Translations under genes and position numbers: made by a program
Shown here: positions 43,259 to 52,559 of the stretch, in pieces
Position numbering within the stretch: position 1 is the first letter of the stretch
Layout of the letters: each line of letters opens with the position of its first letter
The notes under the pieces: model-generated
Databases searched by the model: none
What the model was told of the DNA's origin: nothing
The model's input: only the letters and a program-made list of their open reading frames with translations
Assembly (NCBI GenBank): GCA_934254585.1
Contig: CAKQLF010000002.1
Coordinates: forward strand, 62,001 to 126,000
Length of the DNA stretch: 64,000 nt
DNA from: an uncultured Alphaproteobacteria bacterium
Lineage (GTDB): Bacteria > Pseudomonadota > Alphaproteobacteria > RF32 > CAG-239
Reading direction: 5' to 3'

Positions 43259-44170
43259 ATGGGTAGTTTTTTAGAAAAGTTAGGTTTCGGCCTAAAAAAA
43301 TCTTCTGCCAAAATCAGTGGTGGTTTATCGGATATTTTTAACAAACGCAAACTCGATTCTGCCACGCTAGAAGAGTTGGAAGACTTGCTTTTGACCTCGG
43401 ATATGGGGGTTAAGGCCACCACACAACTGATTGCGGAATTTTCCGAACAAAAACAAGATAAAAATTTGGACTTTAGTGAAATTAGTCAGCTGTTGGCGCA
43501 AAAAATCGCCCGGATTTTACAGCCTTGCGAACAGCCTTTTTCGGTGGAAGCGCGCAAACCCTATGTTATTTTAATGGTTGGCGTAAACGGCGCGGGCAAA
43601 ACCACCACCATAGGCAAACTAGCGGCAAAATTGCAGGCACAAGGAAAAAAAGTTTCGTTTATTGCCGCCGACACTTTTCGCGCCGCCGCCGTGGAACAAC
43701 TAAAAGTTTGGGCTGACCGCCTGAAAATCGACGTATTCAGCGGTCCTGACGGCTGTGACAGTGCCGGATTGTGTTATGACGGTTTGCAACAAGCCCTGAA
43801 AAACAACGATGATGTGGTGTTTATTGACACGGCCGGTCGTTTGCAGAACAAAAATGGTTTAATGGACGAGCTGAAAAAAATTGTAAGAGTTATTCAAAAA
43901 GTTATTCCGGACGCTCCGCACAATGTTTTGCTGACAATTGACGCCACCACCGGACAAAACGCTTTGTCACAAATCAAAACATTTCAGGAAATTGCCGGAG
44001 TCAGCGGGTTGGTTGTCACCAAACTTGACGGCTCGTCAAAAGGCGGGGTGTTGGTCGCGGCGGCGCAAGAATATAAATTGCCGATATATTTTGTTGGTGT
44101 GGGCGAACAAATAGAAGATTTAGACGTGTTTAACGCCGCCGACTACGCGCGGAGTTTGTTGGGATTGTAA
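43259..44170 (+). CDS. ftsY: Signal recognition particle receptor FtsY
   Basis: This 303-residue SRP GTPase targets membrane proteins to the translocon. It has the NG domain only: N-domain LEELEDLLLTSDMGVKATTQL, G1 GVNGAGKTTTIGKLA, ADTFRAAAVEQL, DTAGRLQNKNGLMDEL and TKLDGSSKGG. The acidic A domain of E. coli FtsY is absent, as in most alphaproteobacteria. ATG 43259 has AGGAATA in the last mtaB codons, so the two genes are co-transcribed. Confidence 0.96.
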   Translation: MGSFLEKLGFGLKKSSAKISGGLSDIFNKRKLDSATLEELEDLLLTSDMGVKATTQLIAEFSEQKQDKNLDFSEISQLLAQKIARILQPCEQPFSVEARKPYVILMVGVNGAGKTTTIGKLAAKLQAQGKKVSFIAADTFRAAAVEQLKVWADRLKIDVFSGPDGCDSAGLCYDGLQQALKNNDDVVFIDTAGRLQNKNGLMDELKKIVRVIQKVIPDAPHNVLLTIDATTGQNALSQIKTFQEIAGVSGLVVTKLDGSSKGGVLVAAAQEYKLPIYFVGVGEQIEDLDVFNAADYARSLLGL

Positions 44171-44216
44171 GAAAAGTTTTACTTATATTATTATGTTTCA
44201 CTAAAATTTTTATGTT

Positions 44217-44801
44217 ATGAGTATTCTTGAAAAATGGCACGAGAAATACCTTTTATTTTTAGGTAAGCTCTTTGTCGGTTACGGAACCAACGACAGTCCT
44301 GTGCACGTTTATCCAGATGTCAAAATTGACCTCACGCCCAACTCTGATTTATACAGCGGTTTAAGCGAGGAGGAACGTCTGGAAAAAATCAGGCAGAATT
44401 TGGCTTATGTTTGGGCTGACGGCGTTGAAAGTCCTAAATGGAAAAAACGCGGTATTCCATATATAGGCATCCGCTTGCATTCAAGTCTTGTTCTGCACGA
44501 AATGATTGGCTGCGGACGCGGTTGGAACTTGGATAAAGCGCGCAAATTAGCCGCAAAATGCGAAGCTCGATTTCTTTTTCCTCAGGAATATAAAGAAGTT
44601 TTATATTGTTGGGACACTATTACAAGAATGCGTCTGATTGCCGGCGACTTTCCGTTGGAGAAAGATTTGTTTTGGCTATATACAGGCTCAGACAAAGAAC
44701 AAGCCGACGAGCTGAAGTATGACTTATGCTTTCCAAACGGAGAAGTAATTTGGTACAGCGAATGGGACGACGAAGGCAATGTTTTGCTAGCCTTGCGTTA
44801 G
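44217..44801 (+). CDS. Unknown protein, 194 residues (possible DUF1566-like layout)
   Basis: I do not recognise this protein with confidence. The first half has KIDLTPNSDLYSGLSEEERLE. The second half, LHEMIGCGRGWNLDKARKLA, then RFLFPQEYKEVLYCW, then DLFWLYTGSDK, then FPNGEVIWYS and the end VLLALR, follows the strand order of DUF1566/Lcl C-terminal domains (W..A..A, R.P...E, W.S, final R). It is cytosolic. ATG 44217 has no SD and an A/T-rich leader like those at 13251 and 57061, so it may share their origin. A terminator follows. Confidence 0.55.
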   Translation: MSILEKWHEKYLLFLGKLFVGYGTNDSPVHVYPDVKIDLTPNSDLYSGLSEEERLEKIRQNLAYVWADGVESPKWKKRGIPYIGIRLHSSLVLHEMIGCGRGWNLDKARKLAAKCEARFLFPQEYKEVLYCWDTITRMRLIAGDFPLEKDLFWLYTGSDKEQADELKYDLCFPNGEVIWYSEWDDEGNVLLALR

Positions 44802-44807
44802 AAAAAA

Positions 44808-44843
44808 AACAGCTGAGAGTTTCAAACTTTCGGCTGTTTTTTT
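44808..44843 (+). terminator. Terminator after the 194-residue gene
   Basis: Twelve-bp stem with two wobbles (44808-44819 with 44827-44838), seven-base loop, T run. Confidence 0.78.
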
Positions 44844-44937
44844 ATTTTAAGGCGGCCTTGTTATTTCCATAAAAAATCCCCTGTCAACGGGATATGGCCG
44901 ACAGGGGACGCTTGGAACATATAAAGCGTTATGTATA

Positions 44938-46923
44938 CTAATTTCCACATTCTCCGAACGTGGTTGTTCCGTCAGAACAAACCGGTATGAACGAGTCCGG
45001 ACAATCGTTTTCAGTCATTTCGGCGTTACATTCGCTTCCACAAGCCGAACTATAAACTTTTCCGCCACAAGTCACAACATTTCCAACCGGATATAGCCCC
45101 AAATCTGCGCAATATTTCAAACCCAAAGCCGGAGGCCTATTTCCCGCGCAATCATATTCGAACATATCAGTCTTCTCATTACAACTATGAACTCCTATAA
45201 CTTTACGTCCATCAGACAAAGTACATTTATCTTCAACTTTATAATATCCATCTAATCTACTATTACCGCCATAGTCTATAAATGATTCACACACGCCTCT
45301 ATTTTTATAATACATCTTTTTTCCACATTCTGTACATCTTTCATAATAAGTTGTTTCACCACATTTTACACTTTTACCTTCAACATCTTCTTCAAAACAA
45401 TCACTTTTCTTAACCATACCGAATGCCGGAAATTTTTTTCCTGAACAATCATACTTATAAGAACCAAACCCTGTACACTTAGCATAACCTATCACCTTCT
45501 CACCATTAGATAATGTGCATTTATCTTCAACTTTATAATACTCTTTTTTATCACTAATTTTCCAATCTTTTTCTAGCATTGTATCACACTGACCTTCGAT
45601 TCCATTAACGTTTTTAATATAATCTCTCATATTCCCACATTCTGTGCATCTTTCATAATAAGTATCTTCACCACATTCTACACTTTTACCTTCAACTTCA
45701 TCTCCATAACACTCCCGTGCCTGAACCATACCTGCTGCCGGTGGCATATTTCCCGCACAATCCTTAGTAGTACCAGCACAGTACCAATAACCTATCACTT
45801 TTTTTAAATCCACTGTTGTGCATTTATCTTCAACTTTATACCCATCTAAAGCATACTTATATATATTCCATTCCTTTTCAGAAATTGCCTTACAGTCTCC
45901 TCCATTTTTTGAATAACGTTCTTCAAAACACGTTTCCACCACTTGACAAGCGGCATAATATTTAACTCCGCCGCAATCACAAACCGGTTCGCCAATTGGG
46001 GTTCGATTACCGCAACAGGTGGTGTATCCTTGTTTCACACAGTTGTTGTTCACATTCGTTTCATCGGCGCAATCAAGGCAATCGCCATAAGTTTGTCCGT
46101 CGCGCTGACAAGTGTTGCCCAAAACTTCCATTCCGCGTATACATTGATTTTGCGCCACCGTGCCGCCGGAACAATTCTGTTGAGTTTTAGTGCAAGAACA
46201 GTTATAAACGGTTCTTCTGTCTTTCACTTCTTTATTTTCTTTTCCATCGGCATCATAGCTATAGCGAACGAGCTGCTGTTGACACGAATTACACGTCAGG
46301 TTCTGAGCTTCGGCCGCTTTAACCTCTTCCGCGGTCATTTCCACATAGCTCTCGTCACAACCCTCCCATTGTTCACGACTGGGACGAGAACTGCATTTCC
46401 ACATCAATTCCGTATCTTCACTGATTTTTACTTTACCGTTTTTACAGGTTTTGGTCACAACTTTTTGCTCACAAGAAGAAGGACAAGAATAGTTTTCCGC
46501 CACTTTTGCCGGTTTATCGGCATCAGAAACCGTATATTCGCTGCATCCCTCGCGCACAACTCCGGCTTCACATTCGCCATAAACAACTTTATAACAGCCA
46601 TCTATCTCCTGACACTCCGCGGTTTGATATTGGCTGTCAAAATTATTTATTAGCTCTTCGCAATCACTATAACTGAGTTTACATTTGGGAACATAGCAAA
46701 CGGCGTCCCATTGACAAGTTTGCACTTCATCATTTATCACCGCCAAACATTGCCGCTTGTTGCTAAACCGTGTAACATCATCGCAAGCCACACCGGCATC
46801 TACTTCTTTTGTTTCACGACATTTTTCATCAGGCAAATAACAGACGCTAGCAGATGCCGAATTTATGCCGATTATCATTAAAAATGAAAAAACCAATGTA
46901 TTGAATATTTTTTGGGTACCGCT
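44938..46923 (-). CDS. Large secreted Cys-rich repeat protein, 661 residues
   Basis: A signal peptide (FNTLVFSFLMIIGINSASA) precedes a protein with dozens of Cys residues, so it should be disulphide-bonded and extracytoplasmic. The C-terminal half holds three tandem repeats of about 100 residues, each beginning KVEDKCT, then KVIGY, DC.GN, PPA.GMV, VEGKSV.CGE.TYYERCTECG. Some segments (CGGKVYSSACGSECNAE, PVCSDGTTTFGEC) resemble Kazal-type modules. ATG 46923 is chosen with GGGAG upstream; ATG 46944 is the alternative. The promoter lies between long inverted repeats, so phase-variable expression is possible. An adhesin or surface role is inferred. Confidence 0.7.
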   Translation of the reverse strand, partial: SGTQKIFNTLVFSFLMIIGINSASASVCYLPDEKCRETKEVDAGVACDDVTRFSNKRQCLAVINDEVQTCQWDAVCYVPKCKLSYSDCEELINNFDSQYQTAECQEIDGCYKVVYGECEAGVVREGCSEYTVSDADKPAKVAENYSCPSSCEQKVVTKTCKNGKVKISEDTELMWKCSSRPSREQWEGCDESYVEMTAEEVKAAEAQNLTCNSCQQQLVRYSYDADGKENKEVKDRRTVYNCSCTKTQQNCSGGTVAQNQCIRGMEVLGNTCQRDGQTYGDCLDCADETNVNNNCVKQGYTTCCGNRTPIGEPVCDCGGVKYYAACQVVETCFEERYSKNGGDCKAISEKEWNIYKYALDGYKVEDKCTTVDLKKVIGYWYCAGTTKDCAGNMPPAAGMVQARECYGDEVEGKSVECGEDTYYERCTECGNMRDYIKNVNGIEGQCDTMLEKDWKISDKKEYYKVEDKCTLSNGEKVIGYAKCTGFGSYKYDCSGKKFPAFGMVKKSDCFEEDVEGKSVKCGETTYYERCTECGKKMYYKNRGVCESFIDYGGNSRLDGYYKVEDKCTLSDGRKVIGVHSCNEKTDMFEYDCAGNRPPALGLKYCADLGLYPVGNVVTCGGKVYSSACGSECNAEMTENDCPDSFIPVCSDGTTTFGECGN

Positions 46924-46952
46924 CATCGCCTTATTCTCCCTCATTTTAATCT

Positions 46953-47149
46953 TTTAAAGTCCGTTTTAAACCACCGTTTTTTTTGGACTCCTTTTTCCCC
47001 TATAAAAAGAGTGTACTTGATATTTTAAAATATTGCAATAACTATTTATCTTTTCTACATAATTTCCACTTTTAGATTAAAAATCGCTCTTCCGCAGAAT
47101 CGCAAGATTCAGAGTCCAAAAAAAACGGTGGTTTAAAATGGACTTTAAA
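46953..47149. repeat. 197-bp element with 38-bp terminal inverted repeats (candidate invertible promoter)
   Basis: The left arm (46953-46990) and right arm (47112-47149) are inverted copies with one mismatch. The 121-base centre contains a promoter that faces the Cys-rich gene and a short palindrome (GAATC-GCAA-GATTC). This is the layout of invertible promoter switches. A MITE-like element is the alternative; no target-site duplication is clear. No recombinase gene is in the window. Confidence 0.7.
47010..47038 (-). promoter_or_regulatory. Promoter inside the inverted-repeat element
   Basis: Minus strand TTGCAA (47038-47033), 17-base spacer, TACACT (47015-47010). Transcription would start near 47003 and run through the left repeat into the Cys-rich gene. 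Confidence 0.55.
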
Positions 47150-47179
47150 CAAAAGAAATAATTAGCTTAAAACAATAAG

Positions 47180-47641
47180 TTAGCGACAAAAACTCAAAGC
47201 GTCTAACGCTCCCTGCAAAATATATGCCGCCGCCGATGCATCTAAAATTTTTTTTCGTTTTCCTCGTGACATATCGACTTCTTTTATCAAAAATTTTTCA
47301 ACCGCCGAAGAGGACAAACGTTCGTCCCAAAAAATATACGGCAACTCGATTTCTGTCGCCAGTTTTTCGGCAAACGTCCGTACTTCTTTGGCAATTTCGC
47401 CCTCTTCTCCGTTCATCTGCAGAGGCAATCCATACACCAAACCGCCGATTTCTTTTTCAGCAATAACTTTTTTGAGCTCTGTCACATCTTTCTGCCACTC
47501 GCCACGATATAATATTTTATATGATGTGGCAATGCTCCGCCCCAAATCCGAAACCGCCAGTCCCATTCTTTTTGCGCCATAATCAATTCCCAACAAGGCT
47601 TTATATTCCGGCAGTATCGCTTTAAATTCTTTCATTTCCAT
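47180..47641 (-). CDS. ruvX: Putative pre-16S rRNA nuclease / Holliday junction resolvase-like RuvX
   Basis: This 153-residue RNase H-fold protein (YqgF family) has GIDYGAKRMGLAVSD at the start, GLVYGLPLQMNGEEG, WDERLSSSAVEKFL and the final DASAAAYILQGALD. The acidic active-site residues are in GIDYG, DERLSS and DASAA. It is needed for 16S rRNA 5' maturation in E. coli. ATG 47641 has AAGGATA upstream. The adjacent inverted-repeat element lies after its stop. Confidence 0.93.
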   Translation of the reverse strand: MEMKEFKAILPEYKALLGIDYGAKRMGLAVSDLGRSIATSYKILYRGEWQKDVTELKKVIAEKEIGGLVYGLPLQMNGEEGEIAKEVRTFAEKLATEIELPYIFWDERLSSSAVEKFLIKEVDMSRGKRKKILDASAAAYILQGALDALSFCR

Positions 47642-47805
47642 ATCATATATCCTTTTTTGTTCCTAACTTACCCCAATCACGACGCTTGTCAACTTAAAAA
47701 ATATGGCCTATATATATCCACAACCTTTTTTTTATCTTTACTAATTTAGTTGTTGTGTATATGGTAAAAACAGTAAAAATTTAACTTATTTTAAGGGTAA
47801 AAGCA

Positions 47806-49128
47806 ATGAAATTAAAATACGTTTTAGCGGCTCTTTTCGCTTTTATGATTTCGCCGGCACACGCCGAGCTGGAAATTGACGTTCGCGGCGCAACCCGCAA
47901 CCCGATGCCGATTGCCATTCCGGAAATGATTGGCAACAATGGCAACTTCTTTACCAAAATTATCGGCAACGACTATGGCGATAAAATTCGCGAAGTTTTA
48001 GCCGCCGATTTGGATAGAAGCGGTTTGTTTAAGGTTTTGCCGACTAACAGCTATATTGAAACCTTAACTTCTATTGACCAACAGCCAAAGTTTGTCAACT
48101 GGCAGGCTATTAAATCACAAGCCTTGGTTCAAAGCCAAATTGTCGAACTTCCGGGAGAAAAATTAAGGGTGGATTTCCGCCTGTGGGACGTGGCTTCCGA
48201 ACAACAGCTTATCGGCAAATCGTTCACCACCACCAAAAGCAACTGGCGCAGAATAGCCCACGTTGTCGCCGATGCCATCTATGAGCGTTTGACCGGTGAC
48301 AAAGGCTATTTCAACACCCGTGTGGTCTATGTTTCCGAAACAGGACGTGCCACCCGCCGCATTAAACGCTTGGCCATAATGGACCAAGACGGCGAAAATC
48401 ACAAATTTTTAACCGATGGACGCAACCTTGTGCTGACACCGCGTTTTTCACCAAATATGCAAAAAATCACCTATTTGGAATATGTCGGCAACAGCCCGCG
48501 CGTCTATATGTTGGATTTGGACACCAACCGCCGTCAAGTTTTGGGCAACTTCCCCGGAATGACTTTTGCGCCGGTATTTTCTCCGGACAGTTCAAAAGTT
48601 TTGTTGAGCTATGCCAACCACGGTTCAACAAATATTTATGAAATGGATATCAAAACCCGTAAAACCCGTCAAATTACCTATGGCAGCGGCGCGATTTCCA
48701 CCTCGCCAAGCTATTCGCCGGACGGTAGCAAAATTGTGTTTAACTCCGACCGCGGCGGCAATCAACAGCTTTATGTTATGAACGCCGATGGCAGTGATGT
48801 TCAGCGCATCAGCTTTGGTAAAGGACGTTACGCCACTCCGGTTTGGTCTCCGCGCGGCGACTATATCGCGTTTACAAAAATGGCTAACGGCGCGTTTTAT
48901 ATCGGCGTGATGTATCCGGACGGCTCCGGCGAACGTTTGTTGGCCGATGGTTATTTGGTTGAAGGTCCTACTTGGTCGCCAAACGGCCGTGTGCTGATGT
49001 ATTTCCGCCAAGACCGCGGTTCTCCGGTGCGTTTATACAGCATTGACTTAACCGGTTATAACGAGCGACGCATTGTGACTCCGGCCGAAGCCTCGGATCC
49101 GGCTTGGTCGCCGTTGCTTCCGTTATAA
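47806..49128 (+). CDS. tolB: Tol-Pal system periplasmic protein TolB
   Basis: This 440-residue protein has a signal peptide (cleavage after AHA, residue 20), an N-terminal alpha/beta domain and a six-bladed propeller of PD40 repeats, for example FSPDSSKVLLSYANHGSTNIY, YSPDGSKIVFNSDRGGNQQLY and WSPRGDYIAFTKM. TolB links Pal to the inner-membrane Tol complex during envelope constriction. It is alone; tolQ, tolR, tolA and pal are not adjacent, unlike the usual operon. ATG 47806 has AAGGGTA upstream and a terminator follows. Confidence 0.95.
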   Translation: MKLKYVLAALFAFMISPAHAELEIDVRGATRNPMPIAIPEMIGNNGNFFTKIIGNDYGDKIREVLAADLDRSGLFKVLPTNSYIETLTSIDQQPKFVNWQAIKSQALVQSQIVELPGEKLRVDFRLWDVASEQQLIGKSFTTTKSNWRRIAHVVADAIYERLTGDKGYFNTRVVYVSETGRATRRIKRLAIMDQDGENHKFLTDGRNLVLTPRFSPNMQKITYLEYVGNSPRVYMLDLDTNRRQVLGNFPGMTFAPVFSPDSSKVLLSYANHGSTNIYEMDIKTRKTRQITYGSGAISTSPSYSPDGSKIVFNSDRGGNQQLYVMNADGSDVQRISFGKGRYATPVWSPRGDYIAFTKMANGAFYIGVMYPDGSGERLLADGYLVEGPTWSPNGRVLMYFRQDRGSPVRLYSIDLTGYNERRIVTPAEASDPAWSPLLPL

Positions 49129-49153
49129 AAAACGGCGCGAATACAACACCTTG

Positions 49154-49182
49154 AAAGCGGTTCTGACAGAGCCGCTTTTTTT
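49154..49182 (+). terminator. Terminator of tolB
   Basis: AAAGCGG/CCGCTTT stem (49154-49160 with 49172-49178), T run to 49182. Confidence 0.82.
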
Positions 49183-49266
49183 ATGGCAAAAATTAACCTG
49201 TTGCTAAACAATTTTCGCTATATTTAAAACATAAGTATTTAATAATTTTTATGAAAGGAAACGATT

Positions 49267-50430
49267 ATGACTGCTAAACGCTTTATGTTAAACGAAACAA
49301 GTTATCACGGCTATGGTGCTAAAAATGAAGTTATTACCGAGGCTAAAGCCCGCGGCTTCAAAAAAGCTCTTATTGTCACCGATGCCGATTTGGTAAAATT
49401 CGGAGTGGTGAAAAAAATCACCGACTTGCTGGATAAAAACAATATGGCCTACGCTGTTTATGATAAAGTAAAAGCCAATCCGAGCGTAAACGTGGTTAAA
49501 GAAGGTGTCGAAGCCTTCAAACAAGCCGGAGCTGATTATATGATTGCCATTGGCGGCGGTTCTCCGCAAGACACCGCTAAAGGAATCGGCATCATCATTA
49601 ATAATCCGGAATTTGCCGATGTCGTTTCTTTGGAAGGCGTTGCGCCGACCAAACATAAAAGTGTTCCGGTTATTGCCATTGCCACCACTGCCGGCACTGC
49701 GGCCGAAACCACTATTAACTATGTGATTACCGATGAAGAAAAACGCCGCAAATTTGTTTGCGTTGACCCACACGATATTCCGGTTGTGGCCATTGTTGAT
49801 CCGGAAATGATGTCTTCAATGCCTAAAGGCTTGACCGCCGCCACCGGTATGGACGCCCTTACCCACGCCATTGAGGGTTATACAACTTTGGCGTCTTGGG
49901 AATTGGCCGACACTTTGAACTTAAAAGCCATTGAAATTATCTCACGCTCGTTGCGCAAAGCTGTTGAAAATGACCCGAAAGGTCGTGAAGATATGGCTCT
50001 TGGACAATATATGACCGGTATGGCCTTTTCTAATGTCGGCTTGGGCGTAGTACACGGTATGGCTCACCCGTTAAGTGCTTTTTATAACACACCGCACGGA
50101 GTAGCCAACGCTGTTCTGTTGCCTTATGTTATGGAGTTTAACGCTCCTTACACCGGTGAAAAATTCCGCGAAATTGCCCGCGCAATGGGAGTTAAAGGCG
50201 TTGACAATATGACACAGGAAGAATATCGCAAAGCGGCTATTGATGCGGTTAAACAGCTCAAAAAAGATGTTAACATTCCGGAAACCTTAAAAGATATCAA
50301 TGTCAAAGAAGAAGATTTGGAGGCCTTGTCCGATGCGGCCATGGCCGATGTTTGCACCGGCGGAAATCCGCGTGCCTGCAACAAAGAGTTAGTTCTGGAA
50401 GTTTATAAAAAAGCTTTTTACGGTAAATAA
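49267..50430 (+). CDS. fucO: Iron-dependent alcohol dehydrogenase, lactaldehyde reductase type
   Basis: This 387-residue group III alcohol dehydrogenase matches FucO closely along its length from memory: GGGSPQDTAKGIGII, SLEGVAPTKHKSVP, TTAGTAAETTINYVITDEEK, RRKFVCVDPHDIP, then the metal ligands in MDALTHAIEGY (Asp, His) and VHGMAHPLSAFYNTPHGVAN (two His). It reduces lactaldehyde to 1,2-propanediol in anaerobic fucose or rhamnose breakdown; reduction of other aldehydes is possible. No fucose genes are adjacent. ATG 49267 has AAAGGAAA upstream; a terminator follows. Confidence 0.88.
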   Translation: MTAKRFMLNETSYHGYGAKNEVITEAKARGFKKALIVTDADLVKFGVVKKITDLLDKNNMAYAVYDKVKANPSVNVVKEGVEAFKQAGADYMIAIGGGSPQDTAKGIGIIINNPEFADVVSLEGVAPTKHKSVPVIAIATTAGTAAETTINYVITDEEKRRKFVCVDPHDIPVVAIVDPEMMSSMPKGLTAATGMDALTHAIEGYTTLASWELADTLNLKAIEIISRSLRKAVENDPKGREDMALGQYMTGMAFSNVGLGVVHGMAHPLSAFYNTPHGVANAVLLPYVMEFNAPYTGEKFREIARAMGVKGVDNMTQEEYRKAAIDAVKQLKKDVNIPETLKDINVKEEDLEALSDAAMADVCTGGNPRACNKELVLEVYKKAFYGK

Positions 50431-50451
50431 ATTAATCGCCGCCAAACGACA

Positions 50452-50482
50452 AAACCCCGCGTTTTTTTAACACGGGGTTTTG
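50452..50482. terminator. Bidirectional terminator between fucO and the DUF4139 gene
   Basis: AAACCCCG/CGGGGTTT stem (50452-50459 with 50473-50480), in the gap between two convergent genes. Confidence 0.78.
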
Positions 50483-50502
50483 CTTGTTATTTAGCTTGTT
50501 TT

Positions 50503-51969
50503 TTAGTCACAAACTCGATTATTTTGCGGAATTTCCACCGTATAAGTCAAAACAGACTTACCGTCAGCCGGTGTTTTCAGTTTCCATTGACGGATTCGTC
50601 CTGTTTTTTCTTCGCCTTTCAAACTCTCCTTAACAATTTTGTAATTATCCGGAAAATTTTGGCTGATAATTACGCTGTTTTCTTGTGTATCAGCATTGCT
50701 AATTGTAATTTCTGCCATATAAGTTTTCAGCACTTTCACCTGATAACAACTGTTTTGCGGCTTACGAGCAACTTCTTTTTCAGTCACTTTAGATACCTTG
50801 CCTTTAAGCGTCAAGTTAAAGGCGTTTCCTAAATCCAAACGCAAGGTTTCATCTTTAGCCGTGTTACCGATATTTGTTGAGCCGATAAACTGCAAATTGC
50901 CGTTTTTGTCATTTTCATAAAAACGCATTATTCCTGCCGGCAAAGAAATTCCCAAATTAGCGGCCTTAACATTTTCTAAGACATAAGTAATGCTCGGATG
51001 CATTTTTTCAAACTCATAATTGCCGCCAAAATAAAGAGGAGAGCTGAAATTAAACTCTTTAGAATAGCTTACCGCATTTTTCTCAATAAGACCGACTTGC
51101 TTTGTTTGGTTATCCTTAATTGAGGTAATTGCCGGCAAAGTGTATAATTCATAGTTGCTTATTTGCTCCGGTATCACCGAATTTCCTGCCGCGCTTTCCA
51201 TTCCGTTATCCGCCATAGACATTGCCATTTTGGTCATCAAAATTCGAGGCTGCACAGCGTTTCTAACCACATTAACATCTCCGGCCACCAATTGAATTTT
51301 AGCATTATTATAGTCCACACCAGAATTATTATTAATGGTTACCCAACCTGTCAAATCAAGCTTATCTTTTGATGAAATGGTTGCCACATAATCTGTTTTC
51401 CAACTTAAACCACCGGTTAAATATGCCAAAAACAGATTTTTGCTTCCTGATTTTTTATTGTTTATTTTGGCTGTCAAAGTCGGTTTATCGCTGACATCTG
51501 CCGGAATATTATTAAATACAACTTTGCCTTCAAAATCAGTTTCAATACCATACGAAAAACGCAAAACCGGCTTATCATAAGTTAAACCTATCAACTGAGC
51601 TTTTTCAAAAATATTTTCACCGGTTTGCCGATTTTGGCGAACTGTGGTAACTTCTTGACCAATCAGTTTTTTCAGCAAGTTGTTATAAGTAATCAAATTA
51701 TAGCTGTAATTTTGTTCCAACACTTTCAAATCTTGTCCGTAAAGCATTGCCGTTTCAGGTTGAATCTGCTGTGCTACGCCGTCAAAAACCACTTCAAATA
51801 AACCGGCCTTAATTTCTGCCGGCCGCACATCTTTAACCAAAGCCAAATTTTGATTATAAATGCTCAAAGACAATTTGCTATCCGTGTTTTTCAGCAATAT
51901 TTGCTCCTTGGCCCACACATTTGAACTCAGAATGGTTCCGGTTAAAAGCAAAAATAACATTTTATACAT
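50503..51969 (-). CDS. DUF4139-domain secreted protein
   Basis: This 488-residue protein has a signal peptide (cleavage near VWA-KE, residue 21) and the DUF4139 pattern: SLSIYNQNLALVKDVR near the start, LTGGLSWKTDYVATI and LDLTGWVTINNNSGVDYNNAKIQLVAGDV in the middle, and a beta-rich C-terminus. Members occur widely in proteobacteria as exported proteins of unknown function. ATG 51969 has AGGGGAG upstream. It follows the DUF1294 gene by 12 bases and could be co-transcribed. Confidence 0.82.
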   Translation of the reverse strand: MYKMLFLLLTGTILSSNVWAKEQILLKNTDSKLSLSIYNQNLALVKDVRPAEIKAGLFEVVFDGVAQQIQPETAMLYGQDLKVLEQNYSYNLITYNNLLKKLIGQEVTTVRQNRQTGENIFEKAQLIGLTYDKPVLRFSYGIETDFEGKVVFNNIPADVSDKPTLTAKINNKKSGSKNLFLAYLTGGLSWKTDYVATISSKDKLDLTGWVTINNNSGVDYNNAKIQLVAGDVNVVRNAVQPRILMTKMAMSMADNGMESAAGNSVIPEQISNYELYTLPAITSIKDNQTKQVGLIEKNAVSYSKEFNFSSPLYFGGNYEFEKMHPSITYVLENVKAANLGISLPAGIMRFYENDKNGNLQFIGSTNIGNTAKDETLRLDLGNAFNLTLKGKVSKVTEKEVARKPQNSCYQVKVLKTYMAEITISNADTQENSVIISQNFPDNYKIVKESLKGEEKTGRIRQWKLKTPADGKSVLTYTVEIPQNNRVCD

Positions 51970-51981
51970 ACAAAATCTCCC

Positions 51982-52419
51982 CTAAATTAATTTCAGATAT
52001 CGCAAAATAATATAAACCGCGGCGGCTTCTAAAACAAGCATCAGCCAAAACATCAGCCTGAAACTACGCTTTTTGGTTTTATGATGGAAAAATTTTTGCG
52101 CCATAATCGCCCCCGGCCAACCGCCTAAAAATTCAAGCGCGTGAAGTTGAACTTCAGGTACACGCCACTCCCCTTTTTCCGCCGCCTTTTTGTCAGCCCC
52201 ATAGGCTATAAAAGTTGCCAGATTTATACAAGCCAAATGATAAACCGCAAACACTAAAAAAGCCTTATGTGAAAACATTATCACCCGAAAATAATGGTTT
52301 TCCGTTATATATGCCGAAATCAGCATCATCGCGTAATATAAAATAAAAAACCGATTACGTTGCAATGGTTGAATTAACATTAAAAAAGGTGTTATAACCG
52401 CCAAAAAAGTTATCAGCAT
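51982..52419 (-). CDS. DUF1294-family inner-membrane protein
   Basis: This 145-residue protein has about four hydrophobic segments and the DUF1294 signature YGADKKAAEKGEWRVPEVQL, then LGGWPGAIMAQKFFHHKTKKRSF. The Lys/His-rich loop is conserved in the family, whose function is unknown. The usual N-terminal cold-shock domain seen in some members is absent. ATG 52419 has GAGGAGA upstream, at slightly long spacing. Confidence 0.82.
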   Translation of the reverse strand: MLITFLAVITPFLMLIQPLQRNRFFILYYAMMLISAYITENHYFRVIMFSHKAFLVFAVYHLACINLATFIAYGADKKAAEKGEWRVPEVQLHALEFLGGWPGAIMAQKFFHHKTKKRSFRLMFWLMLVLEAAAVYIILRYLKLI

Positions 52420-52559
52420 TTTTGCAAATTCTCCTCAAATACTGTCACCAGTGTAAGAAAAAAGTTACCATATTTCAAGTTAATCTTTATTAATATTAAG
52501 GTATTTTTAAGGTACAATGATTATTATTGTCGCATAAGTGTCAAAAGGAGGTATTAACT

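Noticed and set aside
45943..46653. 236-codon + strand frame inside the Cys-rich gene
   Set aside because: It is opposite a signal-peptide-bearing gene with SD and promoter; it has no own start site.
46953..47149. The inverted repeats as a plain terminator of ruvX
   Set aside because: The arms are 38 bp and 121 bases apart with a promoter between them; there is no compact stem with T tail.
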